Counted from the first letter of the stretch, positions 1-7,428 are shown. The stretch is DNA of 11,558 nucleotides from SAR202 cluster bacterium (GCA_009392095.1 VFHF01000122.1:1-11558), one strand, 5' to 3'. Notes: generated by a model from the letters alone, not told the origin. Numbers and translations: made by a program.

Positions 1-2
1 GC

Positions 3-215
3 AGTACCCGGAGCATCGTGCTGCCGGTTATGTTGATTAGCACTGGCATCGGAGCGCCTTTGGTTGGCTGCATCCATGACAACACCGGGAGTTACATATC
101 GTCGTGGTGGATGATCCTGGCCCTAAATCCACTGATCGCCCTGATTATCAGCAGTGCAACCCGGCCAACGCCCGTCGTCAGAACAGAGACCGCAGCAGTC
201 AGGCCCGCGCTTTAA
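3..215 (+). CDS. MFS transporter, C-terminal end (partial)
   Basis: This is the last 70 codons of a gene that begins before the window; the frame is already open at base 3, so a GTG at 18 is internal and not a start. Two hydrophobic segments are visible, roughly codons 5-24 and 33-50, joined by the loop GCIHDNTGSY. The pattern G-x-x-x-GAPLxGxxxDxTGSYxxxW is typical of transmembrane helices 11 and 12 of major facilitator superfamily carriers. A short polar tail rich in Thr, Val and Arg follows, and the stop is TAA at 213-215. The protein would be an inner-membrane secondary transporter. The substrate cannot be read from this fragment; its place before a crotonase gene hints at carboxylate or amide uptake, but that is only inference. 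Confidence 0.72.
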   Translation, partial: STRSIVLPVMLISTGIGAPLVGCIHDNTGSYISSWWMILALNPLIALIISSATRPTPVVRTETAAVRPAL

Positions 216-274
216 TACGCTTGCCCTGGGCGATACAATGTCAGCGGCCAAACCGGCCATGAAGATGAATGATT

Positions 275-298
275 GCTGAAAGCTGACAGCTGACAGCT
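275..298 (+). repeat. GCTGANA heptamer repeat, copy A
   Basis: Three tandem heptamers, GCTGAAA, GCTGACA and GCTGACA, are followed by GCT. The array ends 5 bases before the GGAGG ribosome binding site of the crotonase gene. Related arrays stand in front of both acyl-CoA dehydrogenase genes, in the same orientation relative to the gene. Confidence 0.75.
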
Positions 299-303
299 AA
301 TTT

Positions 304-308
304 GGAGG
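304..308 (+). promoter_or_regulatory. Ribosome binding site deciding the TTG start at 316
   Basis: GGAGG lies 7 bases before a TTG codon at 316-318. No ATG or GTG nearby in this frame gives a better N-terminus, so this site supports the rare TTG start of the crotonase gene. Confidence 0.75.
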
Positions 309-315
309 CGCTGAA

Positions 316-1080
316 TTGGCAGAGAAAGAAGTAATTTACGAGATCAAAAACAGCATTGCATACATCACCTTGAATCGGCCCGAGAAGCTGAACGCCATCG
401 ACCCGCCTATGCGTCAGCAGCTCTGGGACTCGTTCCAAGACGTCAAGAACAACCCCGAGGTCCGGTGCGCCATCGTCACCGGCGCAGGAAGGGCCTTTTC
501 CACCGGACACGACCTGGTAGCCATGGCCGCCGGCCACGCCAATGAGGGACCGAGCACTGGCGACTTGTACGTGGTCCAGTCCCAGATTTACAAACCCATC
601 ATCGCCGCAATAAACGGTATCTGCCTGGCCCAGGGCTGCGGTATCGCCTTGGGTAGCGACATCCGGATCGCGTCCTCCAAGGCCGAGTTCGGCTGGCCTC
701 AGGCCAAACGCGGCATATCCTCGGTCAGCGGACCGGCCCTGCTTTCCGCAGTCGTGCCAAAGAACATCGCCTTCGAGTTCCTATTCACCGGCGATTTCGT
801 GAACGCCCAGAAAGCCTTGGAGTTGATGTTGGTCAACTACGTGGTGGAGCCAGAAGAGGTCATGCCCAAGGCCGAGGAGATGGCCCAAAAGATCATCGCC
901 AACGCCCCGTTGCCCATCGCCGCCATCAAAGAGGCCTCCATCAAGGGCACTGAGATGGGCATCGAAGAGCGGGTGAAATTCGCCGGTCAAAAGCGCAACG
1001 AAGTCCTGGAAAGCGAAGACGCTAAAGAAGGCGTCTTGGCCTTCGCCGAGAAACGCACGCCGGTCTGGAAGGGGCGGTAA
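316..1080 (+). CDS. Enoyl-CoA hydratase/isomerase (crotonase) family protein, hydratase glutamates absent
   Basis: The 254-aa length is normal for a single-domain crotonase. The N-terminal IAYITLNRPEKLNAI (residues 14-28) and GAGRAFSTGHDL (56-67) are family signatures; the latter contributes to the CoA site and first oxyanion-hole NH. The second oxyanion-hole segment, AAINGICLAQGCGIALGSDI (97-116), is also intact. The family binds acyl-CoA thioesters in the cytoplasm and stabilises an enolate. The two glutamates that hydrate enoyl-CoA in mitochondrial hydratase are missing: the Glu144 position is Gly109 and the Glu164 position is Gln129. Isomerase, hydrolase, lyase or another crotonase chemistry is therefore more likely than simple hydration. 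The C-terminal KEGVLAFAEKRTPVWKG is the usual family ending. The start is TTG with a strong GGAGG. The gene follows an MFS transporter tail after 100 bases and precedes recQ by 95 bases. Fold is sure; the reaction is not known. Confidence 0.9.
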   Translation: MAEKEVIYEIKNSIAYITLNRPEKLNAIDPPMRQQLWDSFQDVKNNPEVRCAIVTGAGRAFSTGHDLVAMAAGHANEGPSTGDLYVVQSQIYKPIIAAINGICLAQGCGIALGSDIRIASSKAEFGWPQAKRGISSVSGPALLSAVVPKNIAFEFLFTGDFVNAQKALELMLVNYVVEPEEVMPKAEEMAQKIIANAPLPIAAIKEASIKGTEMGIEERVKFAGQKRNEVLESEDAKEGVLAFAEKRTPVWKGR

Positions 1081-1175
1081 ATCCCTGCTATCAGTCCTGA
1101 ATCAAGTGTTACAACTGGTCAAAACGCTGACAATATAGCCTTGAAGCCCAGAGCGCTCCTGGCTAGGATGGGGCC

Positions 1176-3347
1176 GTGCTCGAACAACTGAAGGCATATT
1201 TCGGCTTCGACCGGTTCCTGCCCCTCCAAGAAGAGATCATCGCCAAGGTGCTTGACAAGCGCGACACCTTAGTCCTGATGCCCACTGGCGGCGGCAAATC
1301 GCTGTGCTACCAACTCCCGGCCCTCCGGTTAAAGGGCCTCACGCTGGTGGTCTCTCCGCTTATCGCCTTGATGAAAGACCAGGTGGATGGTCTCCGGGCC
1401 AACGGAGTCCCCGCCGGGCTGCTGAACAGCACACTGGCTCAGGAAGAAGCGTCTTTGGTCCAAGACCAGGCCCGGCAGGACAAGATCAAGATTCTCTATG
1501 TGGCCCCGGAGCGATTGGCCCTCCCCGGATTCCAGCGGTTCTTGCAGTCGCTGGACGTCAGCCTGATCGCCATCGACGAGGCCCACTGCATCTCCGAGTG
1601 GGGTCACGACTTTAGGCCCGACTACCGCAATCTGAAAGGACTTCGGAAAGACTTCCCCGGCGTGCCGGTCATCGCCCTGACAGCCACCGCCACCAAGGCG
1701 GTCCGGGAAGACATCGTCAATCAACTCGGTCTCGCTGAGCCGGAGATATTCATCTCCAGTTTCAACCGCCCCAACCTGACCTATACCATCCAGCCCAAGA
1801 CCGAGCCCCTCGGTTCGCTCCTGCACCTTTTGGAGAAGCACCAGGGCGGTTCGGCCATCATCTACCGGTTCTCCCGGAAGCTCACCGAAGAAACGGCTCT
1901 GGAGTTGACGGAGCGGGGTTTCAGCGCCCTGCCCTACCATGCGGGTCTGGAACGGGACCTACGGCGGGAAACCCAGGAGAAGTTCATCCGAGACCAAGTC
2001 CAGATCGTGGTGGCGACCATCGCCTTCGGCATGGGTATCGACAAACCAGACGTGCGTCTGGTGGTTCATTACGACCTGCCCAAGACCGTGGAGGGCTACT
2101 ACCAGGAGACGGGCCGCGCGGGCCGCGACGGGCTGCCCAGCGATTGTGTGCTGTTCTATTCCTATGGGGACCGCTCCAAACAGGAATATTTCATCAGCCA
2201 GATCGAAGACGACGAGGAACGGGACAAGGCCCACACCAAGCTGGACCAGATCCTGGCCCTGTGCGACCTGCAGACCTGCCGCCGGGCCTACCTGATGGAG
2301 TACTTGGGCGAGTCTTGGCCCAAGACCGATTGCGGCGGGTGCGACATCTGCCTGCTGCCACGGGAAGAATTCGACGCCACCGAGATCGCCCAGAAGATAT
2401 TGTCCGCGGCCATCCGCACCGGCGAGCGGTTCGGCGTGAACTACCTGGTGGATGTACTGCGTGGAGCGGCCAACAAGGCCGTCCGCGCCAGGGGGCATCA
2501 TGAGCTACCCGTGTTTGGTATCTCGAAGGGTATCAACGCGGACGAATTGAAGGAGATGGTGCGCTCACTGGTCACCAATGGACTACTGGCCCAGCGGGGC
2601 AGTGGCTATCCGACACTGGCGGTCTCAGCCCAAGGCCGCAAGTTCTTGAACAATCGGGAGAAATTGACCCTCACGCGGCCCAAACAGGCCGCGCCGGTAC
2701 TGCAAGCGACGTCTGGCTCGGACCGGGAGACGGCATACGACACCAGACTCTTTGACGAACTGGCGGCGCTGCGGTTGGAGATCGCCACCGACCGCGAGGT
2801 CCCCGCATACCAGATATTTGGAAACAAGTCTCTGCAGCAGATGGCCTTCCACATGCCCCGTAACGAGGCTGCATTCTCCCGGATTTCCGGAGTTGGCGAC
2901 GCCAAACTCAGGGATTTGAGCGAGCGGTTTTTAAAGGTCATCAACGAATACATGCAGGCCAATGGGCAGTCGGCTGCAGTCGAGCAAGTGCCGGTAAACG
3001 CGCCGAAGAAGCGGATCCGGGGCATCAGCATGAGCATCCGTGAGACCGTCGATTTGATTTCTCAGAACCGTTCCTTGGACGAAGTGGCCGAGCAGAGGGG
3101 CATTAGCGAGACAACCATACGCAGCCATCTAGAGCGATTCGTGCAGGAAGGCGGCAAGATAGACCTGGACCACCTGATGCCGTCCGACGTCCGGCGCAGC
3201 CGGATTGAAGCGGCCTTCAAGGAGATGGGCGAAGCCCGCCTAACCCCTGTCCGGGATTCCCTCGGAGATGATTACACTTGGGAAGAATTGGCCGTGGTCC
3301 GCCTGGCATTGCGGCAGGGGCAGTCCCTGGGTGAGCCGGTGGGCTAA
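1176..3347 (+). CDS. recQ: ATP-dependent DNA helicase RecQ
   Basis: A 3'-5' superfamily 2 DNA helicase that acts in recombination and replication repair. Over 723 residues the order is complete: motif 0 FGFDRFLPLQ (9-18), Walker A PTGGGKSLCYQ (36-46), motif Ia VVSPLIALMKDQV (58-70), Walker B DEAH with the RecQ aromatic loop (134-150), ALTATAT (167-173), the segment VATIAFGMGIDKPDVR (279-294) and motif VI YYQETGRAGRDG (308-319). Zinc ligands are Cys368, Cys386, Cys389 and Cys392. A winged-helix RQC domain (about 405-490) and an HRDC domain (about 522-592) follow. A further C-terminal helix-turn-helix domain (about 615-712) resembles the helicase HTH domain found in some RecQ proteins, so the chain is longer than the roughly 610 residues of E. 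coli RecQ. The start is GTG with AGGA seven bases upstream. A weak promoter (TTACAA at 1109-1114, AATATA at 1132-1137) may lie upstream. The stop overlaps the stop of the convergent acyl-CoA dehydrogenase gene by 4 bp. Confidence 0.96.
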   Translation: MLEQLKAYFGFDRFLPLQEEIIAKVLDKRDTLVLMPTGGGKSLCYQLPALRLKGLTLVVSPLIALMKDQVDGLRANGVPAGLLNSTLAQEEASLVQDQARQDKIKILYVAPERLALPGFQRFLQSLDVSLIAIDEAHCISEWGHDFRPDYRNLKGLRKDFPGVPVIALTATATKAVREDIVNQLGLAEPEIFISSFNRPNLTYTIQPKTEPLGSLLHLLEKHQGGSAIIYRFSRKLTEETALELTERGFSALPYHAGLERDLRRETQEKFIRDQVQIVVATIAFGMGIDKPDVRLVVHYDLPKTVEGYYQETGRAGRDGLPSDCVLFYSYGDRSKQEYFISQIEDDEERDKAHTKLDQILALCDLQTCRRAYLMEYLGESWPKTDCGGCDICLLPREEFDATEIAQKILSAAIRTGERFGVNYLVDVLRGAANKAVRARGHHELPVFGISKGINADELKEMVRSLVTNGLLAQRGSGYPTLAVSAQGRKFLNNREKLTLTRPKQAAPVLQATSGSDRETAYDTRLFDELAALRLEIATDREVPAYQIFGNKSLQQMAFHMPRNEAAFSRISGVGDAKLRDLSERFLKVINEYMQANGQSAAVEQVPVNAPKKRIRGISMSIRETVDLISQNRSLDEVAEQRGISETTIRSHLERFVQEGGKIDLDHLMPSDVRRSRIEAAFKEMGEARLTPVRDSLGDDYTWEELAVVRLALRQGQSLGEPVG

Positions 3348-4465
3348 AGCCCTAACGCGTCCGCCAATCTGCGGCGGTGGAACTTGGGGTCGCCTAGATA
3401 GTGGTAGAGGGTGCGGGATGCGGTGGTGTGGAGGGTCAGCCCGTACTCGGTCATGCTTCCCACACCGGCATGGACTTCGTGAGCGAAATTGCAGGCCTCG
3501 TAGTAGCCCTCGCTGCCCACGGCTTTGGCCAGATGAACGCTGTCAGAGGCGTCCCGTCCGATGTCCAACTTCCATAGCGCTTCGTAGGCGGTCCAACGAG
3601 CGGCGTCCAGAGCGTTCAGCAGGTTGATGACCTGGTCCTGCACCCGCTGGAACCGGCCGATGGGCGTGCCGAACTGGTGGCGGGTACGGCTGTAATCCAC
3701 CGACAGTTCGTAGATGGCCTGGCTGCCGCCCACCTGGTAGGCGCAGAGCACGGGAATCGTTTTGGCCTCGGCGCGCTCAAGCGCGTCCCAGCCCCCGGCG
3801 AATGCTCCGCCGAGCACCTGAGTCGGATCGGCCGATACGTTTTCGAAGGCGATCTCCGACGAATTCCAGGCGAACCCCGGAAGATGACGGATGCTGATAC
3901 CCTGCCTGTCGGCCGGGACGATGACCAGCCCAACGTCGTTGCTCTCTTCGGAGCGTGCGACGCAGAGGAGGTGGGTGGCCGACTCGCCGTCGTACACGTA
4001 GGCTTTCTTCCCGTTGAGTCTGAGCCCGTCGCCGCTAACCTTGCCGTTTAGCCGGACGTCTCCCTCCAGCCAGCCGTAGTCGGCTTCGGTGATGGCGGGC
4101 ACCATCCGGACCTCCCCGGTGGCCATGCGGGGCAGCCAGGATTTCTTCTGGTCTTCGGTTCCCCCCTCGAGCAGAGTCTGAGCCGCCAAAACCACGGAAC
4201 TGATGTGGGGGCCTGGCACCGGGCCTCGGCCCAGTTCCTCGAAGAGCACTCCGGCATCGGTGAAGGAGCCTCCTTCGCCGCCGTACTCGGTTGGGATCAG
4301 GATGCCAAGCCAGCCGGTCTGGGTCAACTGCTGCCAGGGCTCCTCAGGAGAAGGCTCGGTGGGCGAAGCGATCTGCAACAAGGTCTCTTTGGGGTATTCC
4401 TGCTGCACGAAGCGGCGCACCGCTGTTTTCAACATCTCTTGTTCGGGGGTTAGGGACAGGTCCAT
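3344..4465 (-). CDS. Acyl-CoA dehydrogenase, small (beta-type) subunit
   Basis: The 373-aa protein has the acyl-CoA dehydrogenase layout: an N-terminal helical domain beginning MDLSLTPEQEMLKTAVRRF, a middle beta domain (about 120-220) and a C-terminal helical domain (about 225-365). The flavin-contact motif RHQFGTPIGRFQRVQ (262-276) is intact. The usual middle-domain motif TEPxAGSD is absent; the region reads PAITEADYGWLEGDV (123-137). The MCAD catalytic-glutamate loop is also absent, the C-terminus reading LHTTASRTLYHYLGD. This is the pattern of the small subunits of heteromeric alpha2beta2 dehydrogenases such as the mycobacterial FadE26/FadE27 and FadE28/FadE29 types. It is encoded 53 bases after the large subunit on the same strand, so the two probably form one cytoplasmic enzyme oxidising an acyl-CoA of unknown structure. 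ATG start with AGAGGA five bases upstream. Its TAG stop overlaps the TAA of recQ. Confidence 0.88.
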   Translation of the reverse strand: MDLSLTPEQEMLKTAVRRFVQQEYPKETLLQIASPTEPSPEEPWQQLTQTGWLGILIPTEYGGEGGSFTDAGVLFEELGRGPVPGPHISSVVLAAQTLLEGGTEDQKKSWLPRMATGEVRMVPAITEADYGWLEGDVRLNGKVSGDGLRLNGKKAYVYDGESATHLLCVARSEESNDVGLVIVPADRQGISIRHLPGFAWNSSEIAFENVSADPTQVLGGAFAGGWDALERAEAKTIPVLCAYQVGGSQAIYELSVDYSRTRHQFGTPIGRFQRVQDQVINLLNALDAARWTAYEALWKLDIGRDASDSVHLAKAVGSEGYYEACNFAHEVHAGVGSMTEYGLTLHTTASRTLYHYLGDPKFHRRRLADALGL

Positions 4466-4483
4466 TATTTTCCTCTGGAAAAT

Positions 4484-4500
4484 AGCTGTCAGGCTACAGC
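4484..4500 (-). repeat. GCTGANA heptamer repeat, copy B
   Basis: Read on the minus strand this is GCTGTAG, CCTGACA and GCT, an imperfect two-unit version of copy A. It sits between the two acyl-CoA dehydrogenase genes, 7 bases before the ribosome binding site of the small subunit. The bases after it (ATTTTCC) resemble those after copy A (AATTTGG). Confidence 0.5.
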
Positions 4501-4518
4501 TTTTCGGATCGTTGGGAT

Positions 4519-5751
4519 TTAAGCTAGAGCGCCGGCCTTCTCTCTAACTTCGCGGCCGATTCCGATACGGCGGGACATGATTACTTTCTGGATGTCGGTG
4601 GTCCCACCCGGATGGATGGCGATGATACCGGCCCGGGAGTGGGCTTCCATATGGCCTTCCGACGCACCCAATTCTGGGTCGAATGTCAATGCAGCCGGTC
4701 CAAGGATGTCCAATATATGTCCTGACATCTTCAGGCCCAGGGTCTTTTTTAGGTAGGACGCCTGAGGGCCTTCGTAGGTTGTGGTCACACCGCTGTGGCG
4801 CATCCAGTAGTTGCGAAGCTGGAGCAGCCGCACAATCTCCTGCTCGATGTAGACATCGATCAATTTTTCGCGGGCATCCGGGTCTTTGGATATGGGCTCG
4901 CCGCGGCGGTCGTTTGTTCGGCAATATTCGAACAGCTTGTCAACGACCACGTTCCGGGAGATCCTCCCGCCGGTGCCGTGCTCAAGTTCCAAGTGAGTCG
5001 TGGCCACCTTCCAGCCCTGATTATGCCCACCGATGAGGTTAAAAGCGGGGACGCGAACGTTGTCGAAGAACACGGTGTTCTTGACCCCAGAGCCAGCGCC
5101 CGACTCGCCTCCGGATATCAGCAGGTCCATGGGCTGGACCGTGATGCCGGGCAGGTCGGAGGGAATCATGAACCATCCCAGGTTCTCATGACGCTTGGCT
5201 TCGGTGTCGGTCACGGTGAGGGTCCACATGTAGTCGCAGCCCAAGGAGCTGCCAACAAAGACCTTCTGGCCATTGATTATGTAATCGTCGCCGTCCTTGA
5301 CCGCCGTGCTCTTGACATTGGCCAGGTCTGACCCGGCCTCTGGCTCAGAGAGCAACTGCCAGGTACGGACCTCTCCCTTGAATATGGGAGGCAGAAAGTA
5401 CGTTTTCTGCTCGTCAGTGCCCCAGACCACGATGGACGCTCCGCCGAGCCGTCCGCCCGAGTCGTAGAACGGAGGGATGGTCAGGCCGGCGGCGCCCGCC
5501 TCCTCTTCCAGCACTATCGCATGGTCAACGTCCAGTCCACCGCCGCCATATTCGGTCTCGGCGGTAGCCCAGAGCCAGCCCTTGGCGCCGAGCCTGCGGC
5601 CAAAATCGCGCCGCTTCTGGTACTGTTCCTCGGTCAAGTCTATGGGGTCGGCCGGATGAACGATGCCTTCGGGCATGTTCTCCTTCATCCAAGCCTTGAC
5701 CTCCTGGCGGAACTCTTCTTGCTCTGGGGTGTATTGGGGTTCGAAGTCCAT
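4519..5751 (-). CDS. Acyl-CoA dehydrogenase, large (alpha-type) subunit
   Basis: A 410-aa acyl-CoA dehydrogenase-fold protein beginning MDFEPQYTPEQEEFRQEVKAWM. The middle domain has the intact flavin motif LSEPEAGSD (residues 134-142), and EYGGGGLDV (67-75) is also typical. The C-terminal RxQFGxPIGxFQ motif is missing: the equivalent stretch reads RTNDRRGEPISKDP. At the position of the MCAD catalytic Glu the sequence is HPGGTTDIQ, with Gly382 instead of Glu. A glutamate in helix G (LELEHGTGG, Glu257) is a candidate alternative base, as in isovaleryl-CoA and long-chain dehydrogenases. The features match the large subunit of heteromeric FadE enzymes, and the small subunit is encoded next. A TTG 21 bases upstream (5772) also opens the frame, but it has no ribosome binding site and lies inside a repeat; the ATG at 5751 has AGAGGA at a 5-base spacing, so it is preferred. 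The substrate is unknown. Confidence 0.9.
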   Translation of the reverse strand: MDFEPQYTPEQEEFRQEVKAWMKENMPEGIVHPADPIDLTEEQYQKRRDFGRRLGAKGWLWATAETEYGGGGLDVDHAIVLEEEAGAAGLTIPPFYDSGGRLGGASIVVWGTDEQKTYFLPPIFKGEVRTWQLLSEPEAGSDLANVKSTAVKDGDDYIINGQKVFVGSSLGCDYMWTLTVTDTEAKRHENLGWFMIPSDLPGITVQPMDLLISGGESGAGSGVKNTVFFDNVRVPAFNLIGGHNQGWKVATTHLELEHGTGGRISRNVVVDKLFEYCRTNDRRGEPISKDPDAREKLIDVYIEQEIVRLLQLRNYWMRHSGVTTTYEGPQASYLKKTLGLKMSGHILDILGPAALTFDPELGASEGHMEAHSRAGIIAIHPGGTTDIQKVIMSRRIGIGREVREKAGALA

Positions 5752-5756
5752 CGGTG

Positions 5757-5762
5757 TCCTCT
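5757..5762 (-). promoter_or_regulatory. Ribosome binding site deciding the ATG start at 5751
   Basis: AGAGGA on the minus strand, with a 5-base spacer to ATG. It favours the 410-aa form of the large acyl-CoA dehydrogenase over a TTG start seven codons upstream. Confidence 0.7.
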
Positions 5763-5764
5763 TG

Positions 5765-5787
5765 GCTGTCAACTATCAGCCGTCAGC
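5765..5787 (-). repeat. GCTGANA heptamer repeat, copy C
   Basis: On the minus strand three units, GCTGACG, GCTGATA and GTTGACA, are followed by GC. The array ends just before the AGAGGA ribosome binding site of the large acyl-CoA dehydrogenase, in the same position and orientation as copies A and B. Confidence 0.65.
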
Positions 5788-5859
5788 AGCCTGCGTTTTA
5801 GTGCTTCAGTCGATTATGGATTATGCCTCATGAAACGATGGGGCAACAAGTCTACGGGC

Positions 5860-7419
5860 CTATTGTGACTTCAATGCTCGACCCGGTAGGGCTCCGGTAT
5901 GCGTGCCGTTGTCGATTACTAACTTTCCGTTAACAATAACGTAGTCGATGCCCACTGGGTACTGCTTTGGCTCTTCGAAGGTGGCTTTGGCCTCTACAGT
6001 GTCCGGGTTGAAGACCACCACATCGGCCTTCATGCCGTCCCGCAGGATGCCCCGGTCCTGGAGGCCAAGCCGTTGGGCGGGTAGCGCAGTCATCTTGCGG
6101 ACAGCTTCCTCCATGCGGAACAGGCCCTCTTCCCGGGCGAACTGGCCCAACACATAAGGGAAAGTACCGAACGTCCGGGGATTGGGCATCTCACCGGTCA
6201 AAACGCCGTCGGAACCGACCATGTGGGCGGGATGGCGGACGATGGTGCGAATGTTCTCCGGGTTGCCGGTCCGAGCCACAAAGGCCACTTCCAGGTTCTC
6301 TTCGATCAACAAGTCGCAGATGCTGTCCACCATTTTCTTGCTCTGGAAATCGGCCAAATCCGTCATGGACCGGCCCTCCCATTCCTTATTTTTGTCGGAG
6401 CCAATGTGACTGAAGACGTAGTTGTCCAAAGTCGATCCCCACATGGGGTTCACGGCGTCTTTTATCTGCTCACGGACAGCCGGGTCCTTGATCCGTTCCA
6501 ACAGTACCGCCGGACCTCCAGCATGCACCCAGTAGGGGAGCAGCGAATGGAGGATGGTGCTGGCGGCGGCATAAGGGTATTGGTCGAAGGTTACGTCAAC
6601 TCCGGCGTTACGTCCTTCGTCGACCAAGCCAATCATCCGCTCGCCCATGCCGTCCACCGGGCTGTGAAAGTGGGAGATGTGCACCGGAATGCCGCTACGC
6701 TGTCCGATCTCTATCGCCTCGCGGAACGGGTCTAGCAACTGGTCTCCCTTGGTATACCGGGCGTGGGTCATGTAGAACCCACCTACGTCTGCGATGGCCT
6801 CAGAAATGGCCGCCAGCTCGTCGGTTTCGCTGTAGGCGCCGGGTGGGTAGGTCAGACCGGTGGCGAAGCCAAAGGCACCGTCCCGCATCCCTTGCCGGGC
6901 CAACTCTTTCATCCGGTCCAGTTCTGGCGGCGTGGGCGCCCGGTCTTCCCAGCCCATGGCCTCAATGCGGATGGCGGCGTGGGGCACCATGAATGCCACG
7001 TTGCAGGCGGCGCGCCCGTCCAAAAGGTCCAGGAATTCTTTAACAGAACTCCATCGGGTGTCTGGTGGCGGAGTCCCGTTGATGGCAGCCAGAAATGTGA
7101 TCAGTTGCTCCAGTTTCTGGCTGGAGATCGGAGCGTAAGATAGTCCGTCCATACCGATAGTCTCGGTGGTCACGCCCTGCCTAACTTTCGCCTCGTGCGC
7201 GGGGTCTGTCATCAACTTGAGTTCCGAATGGGAGTGCATATCGATGAATCCCGGGCATATCATTGATCCTTCTACATCAATGATTCGTCCAGCCAGGATT
7301 CCAGAGGTGTCGCCTTTGAGCACGGTTACGACATCTCCCATTATCCCCAAGCTGGCCCGGAACCAGGTCTGGCCTGTACCATCTACAATTCGGCCGTTTC
7401 TAATCAGCAGGTCGAACAT
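5860..7419 (-). CDS. Amidohydrolase, N-acyl-D-amino-acid deacylase (D-aminoacylase) family
   Basis: The 519-aa protein has the amidohydrolase-fold plan: a small beta domain split between the N-terminus (MFDLLIRNGRIVDGTG) and C-terminus (KADVVVFNPDTV), around a TIM-barrel metal centre. Metal ligands by position are His62 and His64 (DMHSH), His219 (THARY), His250 (ISHFH) and Asp404 (VGSDG). GFATGLTYPPGAYSETDEL (184-202) is a family signature. Members hydrolyse N-acyl-D-amino acids or related amides to an amine and a carboxylate. The position of the bridging Cys of Alcaligenes D-aminoacylase (Cys96, 29 residues after the first His) is Asp91 here, in IGMDGLSYAP instead of GNCGxSxAP, so the substrate or metal use may differ. 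No signal peptide is seen, so it is probably cytoplasmic. The start is uncertain: an ATG at 7467 with AGGGG would add 16 residues, but the family consensus begins at MFDLL. It is first of a minus-strand cluster with the two acyl-CoA dehydrogenases, 108 bases before the large subunit. Confidence 0.88.
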   Translation of the reverse strand: MFDLLIRNGRIVDGTGQTWFRASLGIMGDVVTVLKGDTSGILAGRIIDVEGSMICPGFIDMHSHSELKLMTDPAHEAKVRQGVTTETIGMDGLSYAPISSQKLEQLITFLAAINGTPPPDTRWSSVKEFLDLLDGRAACNVAFMVPHAAIRIEAMGWEDRAPTPPELDRMKELARQGMRDGAFGFATGLTYPPGAYSETDELAAISEAIADVGGFYMTHARYTKGDQLLDPFREAIEIGQRSGIPVHISHFHSPVDGMGERMIGLVDEGRNAGVDVTFDQYPYAAASTILHSLLPYWVHAGGPAVLLERIKDPAVREQIKDAVNPMWGSTLDNYVFSHIGSDKNKEWEGRSMTDLADFQSKKMVDSICDLLIEENLEVAFVARTGNPENIRTIVRHPAHMVGSDGVLTGEMPNPRTFGTFPYVLGQFAREEGLFRMEEAVRKMTALPAQRLGLQDRGILRDGMKADVVVFNPDTVEAKATFEEPKQYPVGIDYVIVNGKLVIDNGTHTGALPGRALKSQ

Positions 7420-7423
7420 ACTC

Positions 7424-7428
7424 CCTCT
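7424..7428 (-). promoter_or_regulatory. Ribosome binding site for the start at 7419
   Basis: AGAGG on the minus strand stands 4 bases before ATG, within the purine-rich stretch GAGAGGGAG. A competing AGGGG at 7473-7477 serves the ATG at 7467, so this site supports but does not settle the start of the amidohydrolase. Confidence 0.5.

Noticed and set aside
241..537. 98-codon minus-strand frame overlapping the crotonase start
   Set aside because: It is antisense to the conserved N-terminus of the crotonase and shows no protein family pattern.
1329..1940. 203-codon open frame on the minus strand inside recQ
   Set aside because: It is antisense to conserved helicase motifs, its protein shows no family pattern, and G+C-rich genes often keep such frames open.
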